58,672 nucleotides of DNA, from positions 85,297 to 143,968 of the forward strand of contig NZ_JARXRM010000030.1 in NCBI RefSeq assembly GCF_029887875.1, read 5' to 3'. The translations under genes and the position numbers were made by a program. Numbering within the stretch: position 1 is the first letter of the stretch; each line of letters starts with the position of its first letter. This document shows positions 48,380 to 58,383 of this stretch, piece after piece. A model generated the notes under the pieces. That model saw only the letters and a list, made by a program, of their open reading frames with translations. It ran no database searches and had not been told where the DNA came from. The DNA is from Luteimonas endophytica (lineage in GTDB: Bacteria; Pseudomonadota; Gammaproteobacteria; Xanthomonadales; Xanthomonadaceae).

Positions 48380-50155
48380 ATGACCCGTTTCGCTCTGTTC
48401 GCCCCGCTCCTGCTCTGGCTCCTGCCCTCCGCACCCGCCCCGGCCGCAGAACCGGCGCTCGCCGCCGAAGCCGAACGCAGCGGCTTCGTCCGCACCGGCC
48501 GGTACGCCGAAGTCGTCGAGCTGTGCGCGGCCTTCGCCGAGGCCTATCCGGATGCGGTGCGCTGCTTTGACTTCGGCACCTCGCCCGAGGGGCGGCCGAT
48601 GAAGGCGCTGGCCGTCTCGCGCAGCGGGGCGCTCGATCCGCAAGCGGCACGCGAGCGCGGCCTGCCGGTGGTGCTGATGCAGGGCGGCATCCATGCCGGC
48701 GAGATCGACGGCAAGGACGCAGGCTTCCTGGCGCTGCGCCAGGTGCTCGACGGCGAGGCGGCCCCGGGTAGCCTGGAACGGCTGGTGTGGCTGTTCGTGC
48801 CGGTGTTCAGCGTCGACGGCCACGAGCGTTTCGGCGCCTGGAACCGCCCCAACCAGCGCGGTCCCGAGCAGATGGGCTGGCGCACCACCGCGCAGAACTA
48901 CAACCTCAACCGGGACTACGCCAAGGCGGAGGCGCCGGAGATGCAGGCGATGCTGCGCCTGGTGGAAGCATGGGACCCGATCGCCACCATCGACCTGCAT
49001 GCCACCAACGGGGCGCAGTTCGAGCACGACATCGCGATCCAGGTGGAGCCGCTCCACGCCGGCGACGAGGCGCTGCGCGAGGTCGGCCGCGCGCTGCGCG
49101 ACGGGGTGATGCACGACCTCGCCGAGCAGGGCTCGCTGCCGCTGCCGTTCTACCCGTCGCTGGCGGAATACGACAACCCGGAATCGGGCTTCGAGGACGG
49201 CGTTTCCCCGCCGCGCTTCTCGACCGGCTACTTCCCGCTGCGCAACCGCCTGGCGATGCTGGTCGAAACGCACTCTTGGAAGGAGTACCCGGAGCGGGTA
49301 CGCGCCACCCGCAACACCATCGTTTCGGTGCTCGAGCACGCCGCCCGCGAGGGTGGCGACTGGCTGCGCATCGCCGGCGAGGCGGACGCGCGGGCCGCGC
49401 GCCTGGGCGGCCGGCCGGTGCCGCTCGACTACCGCGCCACCGAGCGCGAGCGGCTCATCGATTTCCGCGGCTACGCCTGGACGCGCGAACCGTCGGACGT
49501 CTCCGGCGCGCCGATGACCCGCTACGACGAAACCACCCCGCAGATCTGGCGGGTGCCGCTGCGCGACGAGGTGGTGCCCGGGCGCAGCGTCGAGGCCCCC
49601 ACCGGCGGCTATCTGGTGCCGCCCGCGCACGCATCCTGGGTCGGCGCCAAGCTGGCGCTGCACGGGATCGAGCACGCACGCCTGGACCGCGCGCTCCCCC
49701 GCGCCCGGCTGGAAACCTTCCGCGCCGACAGCGCGGAACTCTCGGCGACGACGCTGGAGGGTCGCCAGACCCTGGCGCTGGAAGGGGCGTGGGCACCCGA
49801 ACGGCGCGACGTCCCGGCGGGCGCGCTGTTCGTGCCGATCGCGCAACCCAAGGCGCGCCTGGCGATGGCCCTGCTGGAGCCGCAGGCGCCGGACTCGTTC
49901 GCCGCCTGGGGCATGTTCAACAACCACTTCGAACGCAAGGAGTACATGGAGGCGTACGTGGCCGAGGCGGTGGCCCGCGAGATGCTGGCCGCCGACCCGG
50001 GGCTGAAGCGGGAGTTCGAGCGGCGCCTGCGCGAGGACGAGGCGTTCGCGGCCAGCCCGCGCGCGCGGCTGGACTTCTTCTATCGGCGCCACAGCGCCTG
50101 GGACGAGCGCCACAACCTGTACCCGGTCTACCGCACCGGGGCCGACCCCCGCTGA
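48380..50155 (+). CDS. M14 family zinc carboxypeptidase, exported
   Basis: A 591-residue peptidase. A signal peptide spans about 1-23 (FALFAPLLLWLLPSAPAPAAE). The zinc site is HxxE (His105, Glu108 in QGGIHAGEIDGK) with the third ligand His in TIDLHATNG. The catalytic Glu is in LVETHSWKEY. The C-terminal 200 residues (from about 400) are a beta-rich region usual in this bacterial subgroup. It removes C-terminal residues from peptides, or cuts peptide-like bonds in the envelope; the exact substrate is not evident. Its stop overlaps the ATG of the next gene (TGATG). Confidence 0.92.
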   Translation: MTRFALFAPLLLWLLPSAPAPAAEPALAAEAERSGFVRTGRYAEVVELCAAFAEAYPDAVRCFDFGTSPEGRPMKALAVSRSGALDPQAARERGLPVVLMQGGIHAGEIDGKDAGFLALRQVLDGEAAPGSLERLVWLFVPVFSVDGHERFGAWNRPNQRGPEQMGWRTTAQNYNLNRDYAKAEAPEMQAMLRLVEAWDPIATIDLHATNGAQFEHDIAIQVEPLHAGDEALREVGRALRDGVMHDLAEQGSLPLPFYPSLAEYDNPESGFEDGVSPPRFSTGYFPLRNRLAMLVETHSWKEYPERVRATRNTIVSVLEHAAREGGDWLRIAGEADARAARLGGRPVPLDYRATERERLIDFRGYAWTREPSDVSGAPMTRYDETTPQIWRVPLRDEVVPGRSVEAPTGGYLVPPAHASWVGAKLALHGIEHARLDRALPRARLETFRADSAELSATTLEGRQTLALEGAWAPERRDVPAGALFVPIAQPKARLAMALLEPQAPDSFAAWGMFNNHFERKEYMEAYVAEAVAREMLAADPGLKREFERRLREDEAFAASPRARLDFFYRRHSAWDERHNLYPVYRTGADPR

Positions 50156-51000
50156 TGCGGCGGCAGCACCTGCGCCTGCTTTCGCACTGGACCGCCGTGG
50201 CGCTGGCGGTGCTGGCGTTGGCGGCCTGCGCCACCTCCCCGCCGGCGCCGGCAGCCGGCACCCTGACCGTGGTCACGCTCAACCTCTACCACGACCGCGA
50301 CCACTGGCCGAAGCGCCGCCCGCTGGTCATCGAGGGCCTGCGCGCGCTGCAGCCGGATGCGATCGCGCTGCAGGAGGTGCTGCAGCACGCGGCCCTGCGC
50401 AACCAAGCCGAGGACATCGCCGCCGCGCTCGGCTACCAGGCGCATTTCGTCTCCCACGACCCGGAAGCCGCGCCGCGCCGCTACGGCAACGCCATCCTCA
50501 CCCGGCGGCCGGTGCTCGAGCGCGGCGGCATCCCGCTGGAACCGCCGGGGGATGCCCGCACCCTCGCCCATCTGCGCATCGACGCGGACGGACGCGCGGT
50601 GGACCTGTACGCCACCCACCTGCACCACACCCGGGACGGAACCGCGATGCGCGCCGGGCAGCTGCGCCAGGCCCTGGAGCACGTCCAGAGCCGCGCCGAC
50701 GGCGCGCCGGCGGTCCTGGCCGGCGACTTCAACGCCCTGGCCGCCGCCCAGGAACTGGAACCGCTGCGCGAGCGCGGTTTCGTCGACGCGTTCGGCAGCC
50801 TGGATCCATCCGCCGATGCCGTCACCACCCTCAACCCCCACTATTTCGGCGAGCAGCGCCGCCGCATCGACCACGTCTTCGTCCGCGGACTGGAGGTGCT
50901 GGAGGCGCGCCGCGTGCTCGATACGCCCGACGCCGCCGGCACCTGGCCCAGCGACCATTTCGGCGTGTTCGTGCGCCTACGCGTGCCACGTACACGCTGA
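50155..51000 (+). CDS. Endonuclease/exonuclease/phosphatase family lipoprotein
   Basis: A 281-residue protein. A lipoprotein signal ends in LAAC (about residue 25). The EEP fold follows: TLNLYHDRDHW, ALQEVLQH with the metal-binding Glu, TRRP, THLHHTRDG, GDFNALAAA (catalytic Asp and Asn), and RIDHVFVRG with PSDHFGVFV at the end. The family includes nucleases, phosphodiesterases and phosphatases, so the substrate is open. The ATG overlaps the stop of the M14 gene by one base (TGATG), a sign of coupled translation. Anchored to the envelope by inference. Confidence 0.9.
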   Translation: MRRQHLRLLSHWTAVALAVLALAACATSPPAPAAGTLTVVTLNLYHDRDHWPKRRPLVIEGLRALQPDAIALQEVLQHAALRNQAEDIAAALGYQAHFVSHDPEAAPRRYGNAILTRRPVLERGGIPLEPPGDARTLAHLRIDADGRAVDLYATHLHHTRDGTAMRAGQLRQALEHVQSRADGAPAVLAGDFNALAAAQELEPLRERGFVDAFGSLDPSADAVTTLNPHYFGEQRRRIDHVFVRGLEVLEARRVLDTPDAAGTWPSDHFGVFVRLRVPRTR

Positions 51001-51050
51001 GGTCATGGGGCCGCCGCCATGCTCGCCGCCAACGCTACCGGAGCCGCGCC

Positions 51051-51482
51051 ATGCCCGCCCGACCCGCCGCCCTCGCCTGCTGCCTGCTGCTGGCCGGCTG
51101 CCAGTCGCCGACAGCCGCCGACGCCGCTACCGGCGCCGCCATCGCCGCGGAACGGGCGATGATTCACGGGCGCGCGACCTACTACGAGAAGCTGCTGATG
51201 CCGCCCGACTCGGTGCTGCACGTGCGGCTGGTCGAACCCGATGCCGCGGCCGGAGCGCCGGCGATCGCCGAGGCGCGCTTCACCCCGCTGTCCGGCCCGC
51301 CCTACGAGTTCTCCCTGCCCTTCGACGCGACGCGCCTGCGCGAGGGCGCCAGCTATGGCCTTACCGCCACGCTGACCACGCCTCATGGCGAGCGGTTCTT
51401 CACGACCGAACGGCCGGTGCCGGTGCAGCCGCACAGCGGCGAGGTCGTCGATTTCCGCATGCTGCGCACCGATGTGCCGTGA
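51051..51482 (+). CDS. YbaY-like lipoprotein
   Basis: A 143-residue predicted lipoprotein: signal peptide with LLAGC at residues 13-17. The mature part has the beta pattern of the YbaY/YscW family (GRATYYEKLLMPPDSVLHVRLVE...ARFTPLSGPPYEFSLPFD...YGLTATLTTPHGERFF). Its role is unknown; in some proteins of the family it accompanies stress or secretion systems. GGAG lies before the ATG. It follows the EEP gene by 50 nt and precedes the MliC gene by 22 nt. Confidence 0.85.
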   Translation: MPARPAALACCLLLAGCQSPTAADAATGAAIAAERAMIHGRATYYEKLLMPPDSVLHVRLVEPDAAAGAPAIAEARFTPLSGPPYEFSLPFDATRLREGASYGLTATLTTPHGERFFTTERPVPVQPHSGEVVDFRMLRTDVP

Positions 51483-51504
51483 CCGGCCACGGCCAGGAGA
51501 CCCG

Positions 51505-52239
51505 ATGACCGCCATCCGCCCTGCACGCTCCCTCATCCTGGCCCTGGCGGTGCTGCCGTTGCTGGCCGCGTGCCGGCAGGCGCCGGCGCCGTCCACGGAC
51601 CCGCCCGCCGGTGCGCCGGCGGCGGCCATGCCGGGACCACCAGCCGACCCCGCTTCCAGCACTGCCGCGCCGGCCGCGTCTCGTGGCGCGGTCGCGCGCT
51701 ACCAGTGTGGAGAGCTCGCGGTTGGCGCGCACTTCGCCGACGACCGGAGCAGCGTCGAGCTGGCGTATTCCGGCCGTCGCCGGACGCTGTCCGCCCAGGA
51801 CACGGACAAGTACGCAGACGATGCCGGCAACGTCTTCCACGCCGGGGAGCCGGCCTCGCTCGCGCTCGCCGGGGAGCCGCCACGCGAGTGCGCGCCCACC
51901 GAGCACGTGTCGCCCTGGGAGGAAGCGGCAGGTCGCGGCATCGCCTTCCGCGCGGTGGGCCAGGAACCGGGCTGGCTGGTCGAGGTCGGCAGCGGCGAAT
52001 CGCCGACGCTGTCGGCGCAGCTGGACTACGGCGAGCGCCGTATCGAGGTGGATGCCGCCGTCACGCTCGAAGGCGGCAGCGGATTCCGCGGCGAGACCTC
52101 CGACGGGCGCCCGGTGGACCTGGCGATCGCACGCGCGGCCTGCGCCGACCCGATGAGCGGCGAGCGTTTCGAGGCGAGCGCCACGCTGCGCGTCGGCGAG
52201 CGCGAATACCGTGGGTGCGGCGCCTACCTCGAGGACTGA
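51505..52239 (+). CDS. MliC-type lysozyme inhibitor lipoprotein with a COG3650-like domain
   Basis: A 244-residue lipoprotein: LLAAC gives the lipidated Cys near residue 23. After a Pro/Ala-rich linker (25-65) comes an MliC-like domain (RYQCGELAVGAHF...VELAYSGRRRTL...FHAGEPASLALAGEPPREC), the fold of membrane-bound inhibitors of C-type lysozyme. The second half (AFRAVGQEPGWLVEVGSGES...CADPMSGERFEASATL) resembles the HslJ/COG3650 group. Together it would guard peptidoglycan against host lysozyme; activity is inferred from homology. AGGAGA precedes the ATG at 51505. The 239 nt after it hold no gene. Confidence 0.87.
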   Translation: MTAIRPARSLILALAVLPLLAACRQAPAPSTDPPAGAPAAAMPGPPADPASSTAAPAASRGAVARYQCGELAVGAHFADDRSSVELAYSGRRRTLSAQDTDKYADDAGNVFHAGEPASLALAGEPPRECAPTEHVSPWEEAAGRGIAFRAVGQEPGWLVEVGSGESPTLSAQLDYGERRIEVDAAVTLEGGSGFRGETSDGRPVDLAIARAACADPMSGERFEASATLRVGEREYRGCGAYLED

Positions 52240-52478
52240 GGCGGCGCCCCCGGGTAGCACGCGCCAGGGCAGCGGCCGCTGCGGGCATCAACATCTACAC
52301 CACGCGCGTGGGATGGTGGCCGTCGACGAGGGGGGCGAAACCCGGGGGCGCGGGGGCGCTACGTGGGGTCGGCGCCGGTCGCCAGCGAGGTGCCGGGCTC
52401 GCACGCGTGGGGGCGACGGCGGTCGCGACACCCCCGGCCGACCGCGAAGAACGATGCCGCCGCGGCGCCAGGCCGGGC

Positions 52479-54428
52479 TCACGCTCCCGAGGCGCGCTCC
52501 AGGGCTTCCCAGCGCGCATAGGCGCGCTCCAGTTCCGCCTGCCGGTCCGCCAGCGCATCGTGACGGGCCGCGATGGCGGCCTGCTCGCGGCGGTAGAACA
52601 CCGGGTCCGCCATCTCCGCGGTGAGCGCCGCGAGCTCTTGTTCCAGGCGCTCGATCCGCGCCGGCAGCTGCGCCAGCTCTCGCGCGTCCTTGTAGCCAAG
52701 CTTGCGGCGGATCGGCGGCGCACAAATCTCGGTGGCGTCGCCGTCGCCAGCGCCCGCCGCCTCCGGCAGGCCGGATTTCGCCGGCGCGACCTCGTTCGGC
52801 AACGGCGCCGCGGGCGCGGCCGAGCCTGGCGACGGCGCCGCCCGTTCCGGCCGCTGCCGCAGCCAGTCGCTGTAGCCGCCCACGTATTCGCCGACACGCC
52901 CTTCGCCTTCCATCACCAGGGTCGAGGTCACCACGTTGTCGAGGAAGTCGCGATCGTGGCTGACCAGCAGCAGCGTGCCGGGGTATTCGGCCAGCAGGTC
53001 CTCGAGCAGTTCCAGGGTCTCGACATCGAGATCGTTGGTCGGCTCGTCCATCACCAGCAGGTTGGACGGCTGCGCGAACAGCTTCGCCAGCAACAGCCGG
53101 TTGCGCTCGCCGCCGGATAGCCGGGTGATCGGCGCGCGCGCGCGCTCGGGAGTGAACAGGAAATCCTGCAGGTAGCCGATGGCGTGCTTGCGCTGGCCGT
53201 TGATCTCGACGAACTCGCGGCCCTCGGCCACGTTTTCCAGCGCGTTCCAGTCCTCGCGCAGGGTGGCGCGGTACTGGTCGAAATACGCCGGCTGCAGCTG
53301 GGTGCCGAGGCGGACCTCGCCGGCCTGCGGCAGCAGTTCGCCCAGCAGCAGCCGCAACAGCGTGGTCTTGCCGCTGCCGTTCGGACCGATCAGACCGATG
53401 CGGTCGCCGCGCAGGATCGCGGTGGAAAAATCCTCCAGCAACTTCCGGCCATCGCCGTAGGCGAACGACACCTCGCGCGCTTCGATCACCTTCTTGCCGG
53501 AGGCGCCGGCCTGCACCGCCTGCATGCGCACGTTCCCCGTCAGCGCACGCCGCTGGGCGCGTTCGGCGCGCATCGCCTGCAGCCGGCGCACCCGCCCCTC
53601 GTCGCGGGTCCGGCGTGCCTTGATCCCCTGCCGGATCCACGCTTCCTCCTGCGCGAGCAGCTTGTCGAAGCGCGCGTTCTCCTGGGACTCAGCATTCAGC
53701 CGCTCCTCGCGCCGGCGCAGGTAGTTGGCCCAGTCGCCGGGCCAGCTGGTCACCTGCCCGCGGTCGATCTCGACGATGCGGGTGGCCAGCGCGCGCAGGA
53801 AACGCCGGTCGTGGGTCACGAACACCAGCGCCCCCGGCCAGCCGCGCAGGAACTCCTCCAGCCAGTCGATCGCGGCGATGTCGAGGTGGTTGGTGGGCTC
53901 GTCCAGCAGCAGCAGGTCGGGCGCCGCCACCAGCGCCCGCGCCAGCAGGACCCGGCGCTTCATCCCGCCAGAGAGCGCGGCGAAGCCGGCGTCGCCGTCC
54001 AGGCCCAGCCGGGCCAGGGTCTCGGCGACGCGCCGGTCCAGCTCCCAGCCGCCGCCGGCCTCGATCCGTGCCTGCGCCGCGCCCAGGGCGTCGGTGTCGA
54101 GGGCGTCGGCATGCAGCAGGTGGTGGTACTCGGCCAGGGCGGCGCCCAGGTCGCCCAGCCCGGCCGCGACCACGTCGAAGACGTCGCCGTCCGCCCCGGG
54201 CGGCACTTCCTGCTCCAGGCGCGCCACCCGGACCCCTTCCGCGCGGCGGACCTCGCCGTCGTCGGGCGCCTGTTCCCCCGCCAGCACCCGCAGCAGGGTG
54301 GACTTGCCGGCGCCGTTGCGGCCGATCAGGGCGATCCGCTCGCCGGGCTCGATGGACAGCGCGGCGCGCTCGAGCAGCAGGGGGCCGCCGACGCTCACGT
54401 CGACCGCGTTCAGGGTGATCAGGGGCAT
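52479..54428 (-). CDS. uup: ABC-F ATPase Uup
   Basis: A 649-residue cytoplasmic protein with two ABC ATPase domains and no membrane region. First Walker A GRNGAGKST at 36-44, signature LSGGMKRRVLLARAL, Walker B LLLLDEPTNHLD. Second: GPNGSGKTT, LSGGERNRLLLAKLF, LVMDEPTNDLD. An acidic/basic linker joins them. The C-terminal coiled coil (KLGYKDARELAQLPARIERLEQELAALT) is typical of Uup, which binds DNA and ribosomes in E. coli. Two ATGs are possible (54434, 54428); the second is chosen since a -10 box touches the first one. Confidence 0.93.
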   Translation of the reverse strand: MPLITLNAVDVSVGGPLLLERAALSIEPGERIALIGRNGAGKSTLLRVLAGEQAPDDGEVRRAEGVRVARLEQEVPPGADGDVFDVVAAGLGDLGAALAEYHHLLHADALDTDALGAAQARIEAGGGWELDRRVAETLARLGLDGDAGFAALSGGMKRRVLLARALVAAPDLLLLDEPTNHLDIAAIDWLEEFLRGWPGALVFVTHDRRFLRALATRIVEIDRGQVTSWPGDWANYLRRREERLNAESQENARFDKLLAQEEAWIRQGIKARRTRDEGRVRRLQAMRAERAQRRALTGNVRMQAVQAGASGKKVIEAREVSFAYGDGRKLLEDFSTAILRGDRIGLIGPNGSGKTTLLRLLLGELLPQAGEVRLGTQLQPAYFDQYRATLREDWNALENVAEGREFVEINGQRKHAIGYLQDFLFTPERARAPITRLSGGERNRLLLAKLFAQPSNLLVMDEPTNDLDVETLELLEDLLAEYPGTLLLVSHDRDFLDNVVTSTLVMEGEGRVGEYVGGYSDWLRQRPERAAPSPGSAAPAAPLPNEVAPAKSGLPEAAGAGDGDATEICAPPIRRKLGYKDARELAQLPARIERLEQELAALTAEMADPVFYRREQAAIAARHDALADRQAELERAYARWEALERASGA

Positions 54429-54434
54429 CGGCAT

Positions 54435-54440
54435 AGTCTA
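54435..54440 (-). promoter_or_regulatory. -10 box TAGACT directly before uup
   Basis: TAGACT on the minus strand is immediately followed by ATG 54434; ATG 54428 is 6 nt from the box. A transcript starting 7 nt downstream would begin at the second ATG. No Shine-Dalgarno sequence. Confidence 0.4.
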
Positions 54441-54547
54441 CCGGCCGGCGCCCCCGGACCCCGCATGAGCGCCTCCAGCCCCCCTGTTCGCCGGGCCCGC
54501 CAGGCAGTACATTTGCGCCACGCCGTCCCCAACCCGCGGAGCACGCC

Positions 54548-54649
54548 ATGGCCAAGAGCCTGGACAAGAAGAAGGAAGAGAAGAAGAAGCCCGAGAAATC
54601 GCTGAAGGAAAAGCGCGCAGCGAAGAAGGAGAAGAAAGCCGGCCAGTGA
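54548..54649 (+). CDS. 33-residue lysine-rich small protein
   Basis: ATG 54548 to TGA 54647-54649 encodes MAKSLDKKKEEKKKPEKSLK and 13 further residues, with 14 lysines, 1 arginine and 6 acidic residues. GGAG lies 8 nt upstream. A terminator directly overlaps its end, so the gene has a dedicated transcription end and is likely real. TACATT at 54508-54513 may be the -10. Lys-rich, probably disordered; an RNA- or nucleoid-binding role can be guessed but nothing shows it. Too short for usual gene-finding. Confidence 0.65.
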   Translation: MAKSLDKKKEEKKKPEKSLKEKRAAKKEKKAGQ

Positions 54650-54663
54650 GCCGGCTTTCTTCT
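54630..54663. terminator. Intrinsic terminator containing the stop codon of the 33-residue gene
   Basis: AGAAGAAAGCCGGC (54630-54643), loop CAGTGA, GCCGGCTTTCTTCT (54650-54663): a 14-bp perfect stem, T-rich at its 3' side and followed by TTT. The stop codon TGA is in the loop. The A- and T-rich arms make it potentially bidirectional, so it may also end selO transcription from the other side. Confidence 0.85.
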
Positions 54664-54727
54664 TTCCGGCCCGGGTCCGGCGCATATCGGGCATCGGCCC
54701 TCGCATGCGGGAACGCCCGGCCAGCCG

Positions 54728-54833
54728 GTAGGAGCGGCCCATGGCCGCGAGGCCGCGGGTGGTTCCGCCCGGGTTTGCGGTGATACCGGCTGCGGTCTTC
54801 GTATCGGCTTTCGCGTGCATGGCACGCTCCTAC
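54728..54833. repeat. Dispersed palindromic repeat, copy B
   Basis: A 106-nt element bounded by perfect 9-bp inverted repeats, GTAGGAGCG (54728-54736) and CGCTCCTAC (54825-54833), with partial pairing further in. It shares its right 28 nt exactly with copy A at 20077-20104. It ends 28 nt from the selO stop. Confidence 0.75.
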
Positions 54834-54861
54834 GAGGTGCCGTGCGGCTGAAACGTCGCTT

Positions 54862-56421
54862 TCAGGAGCTGCAGGACAGCATCGAGCAGCCGGCGCGGTC
54901 GCGCGCCCAGTCCGGTCGGCGTGAAGCGAACTCCTCCTTCCCGGGCTGGTCCTCGTAAGGGTGCCGCATCACCTCCAGCAGCTCGTCCACGCCGGCCAGG
55001 TCGCCCTCGTGGGCGCGGTCGATCGCCCGCTGCGCCAGCCAGTTGCGCGGCACGTAGCGCGGGTTCGCAGCGTTCATGCGGGCGCGGCGCTGCGCCGCCG
55101 TGAGCGGATCGTGGTGCAGCCTGGCGGCGTAGCGCGCCAGCCAGGCGAGGAAGTCCGCTTCGTGCGCTCCCAGCTTCGCATCGTCATAGAACGCGTCGCG
55201 TAGCGGACCCAGCGCGGGTTCGTCGGCATCGAATTCGCTCAGCGCGCGGAAGAAGATGGTCATGTCCACTTCCGCCGCGTGCATCAGCTCGTACAGCCGC
55301 AGCGCCAGCTGCGGGTCGTCGTCGCGGCATTCGGCCAGCCCCAGCTTGCGCGCCAGGTTGTCGCGGTCGGCGGCGACGAAGGCATCGGCGAAGCGGTCCA
55401 GGCCCGCCTGCAGCGGCGCGGCATCGGCGAACAGCGATGCCACCGCCTGCGCCAGCCGCGACAGGTTCCAGTGCGCCACCCGCGGCTGCCAGCCGAAGCG
55501 GTAGCGCCTGCCCTGCGCGTCGGTGGTGTTCGGGGTCCAGTCCGGATCGTAGTCGTCGATCCAGCCATAGGGACCGTAGTCGATGGTCAGCCCCAGGATC
55601 GACATGTTGTCGGTGTTGAGCACGCCATGCACGAAACCCACCCGCATCCAGTGCGCGACCAGGACGGCGGTGCGCTCGCAGACCTCGCCGAACCATTCCC
55701 CGTAGAGCGACTCGCCGCTGCCGCGCAGGTGCAGGAAATCGCGGCGGATGGTGAAATCGACAAGCTGCCGCAGCAGCGCGGCGTCGCCACGGGAGGCCGG
55801 CAGCTCGAAGCTGCCGAAGCGGATGAACGAAGGCGCGACCCGGCAGACGATCGCGCCGGGCTCGTCGCGTGGGTGGCCGTCGTAGAACATGTCGCGCTCC
55901 ACCGCCTCGCCGGTGCCGACCAGGCTCAGCGCGCGCGTGGTCGGCACGCCCAGGTGGTGCATCGCCTCGCTGCACAGGAACTCGCGGATCGACGACCGCA
56001 GCACCGCGCGGCCGTCGGCACGGCGCGAGTACGGGGTCGGCCCCGCGCCCTTCAGCTGCAGTTCCCAGCGGCTGCCGTCGACGCCCATCGCCTCGCCCAG
56101 CGAGATCGCGCGGCCGTCGCCGAGCTGGCCCGCCCACTGGCCGAACTGGTGTCCACCGTAGTTGGCCGCGTAAGGGTCCATGCCCGCGAGCAGTGCGTTG
56201 CCGGCGAACACCCGGGCGAATTCCGGGCTGCGCACGTCGGACTCGGCAAATCCCAGCGCGGCCGCCATCTCGCGGGAGTGCGCGAGCAGGCGTGGCTGCG
56301 CCACCGGCGTGGGCGAGACCCGCGACCAGGCCGCGCCGTGGACCTGGCGCAGGCGCGGCCCGGACTCCGGATCGCCGGGCAGCTCGCGCAGGAAGGCGTT
56401 GTCGAAGGTAGGCAGGTGCAT
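54862..56421 (-). CDS. selO: Protein adenylyltransferase SelO
   Basis: A 519-residue pseudokinase that transfers AMP, not phosphate, to Ser, Thr or Tyr of substrates in redox stress. Seen here: [21 protein letters not shown], the kinase-like Lys region [24 protein letters not shown], and the metal-binding [20 protein letters not shown]. The C terminus ends in GCSMLSCSS, two cysteines in a redox-type tail that replaces the selenocysteine of animal SelO. The ATG at 56421 starts the family N terminus. TAGGCT lies 8 nt upstream, suggesting a nearly leaderless mRNA. Confidence 0.95.
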   Translation of the reverse strand: MHLPTFDNAFLRELPGDPESGPRLRQVHGAAWSRVSPTPVAQPRLLAHSREMAAALGFAESDVRSPEFARVFAGNALLAGMDPYAANYGGHQFGQWAGQLGDGRAISLGEAMGVDGSRWELQLKGAGPTPYSRRADGRAVLRSSIREFLCSEAMHHLGVPTTRALSLVGTGEAVERDMFYDGHPRDEPGAIVCRVAPSFIRFGSFELPASRGDAALLRQLVDFTIRRDFLHLRGSGESLYGEWFGEVCERTAVLVAHWMRVGFVHGVLNTDNMSILGLTIDYGPYGWIDDYDPDWTPNTTDAQGRRYRFGWQPRVAHWNLSRLAQAVASLFADAAPLQAGLDRFADAFVAADRDNLARKLGLAECRDDDPQLALRLYELMHAAEVDMTIFFRALSEFDADEPALGPLRDAFYDDAKLGAHEADFLAWLARYAARLHHDPLTAAQRRARMNAANPRYVPRNWLAQRAIDRAHEGDLAGVDELLEVMRHPYEDQPGKEEFASRRPDWARDRAGCSMLSCSS

Positions 56422-56429
56422 GCCGGCGG

Positions 56430-56435
56430 AGCCTA
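56430..56435 (-). promoter_or_regulatory. -10 box TAGGCT just before selO
   Basis: TAGGCT on the minus strand, 8 nt before the ATG, as in the cupin gene at 110-115. Confidence 0.4.
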
Positions 56436-56555
56436 GCAGGGCGGCCGCGAACGCCGGCTCACCGGCCGCGCTCGCGGCGCATCAGCCGGCGTTGGCGCGC
56501 GAGGGCGTAACATGCGCCCCCTGCCGGCCGACCCGGCCGCAACCGGACCCCCCGC

Positions 56556-58328
<1,773 letters not shown>

Positions 58329-58331
<3 letters not shown>

Positions 58332-58383
58332 TTGGTGATTGGTGATTCGGGAATCCTGATTTCGCTGTTCGGATTCGGGAATT
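58329..58383. repeat. GATTGGTGATT-type repeat after deaD
   Basis: TGATTGGTGATTGGTGATTC starts at 58329, overlapping the end of deaD, followed by GATTCGGGAAT-like copies (58345-58355 and 58371-58383). It belongs with the element at 6590-6703. Confidence 0.6.

Noticed and set aside
52240..52478. Possible small gene between the MliC gene and uup
   Set aside because: No start with a ribosome binding site and coding-like codons; GC-rich without structure I can support.
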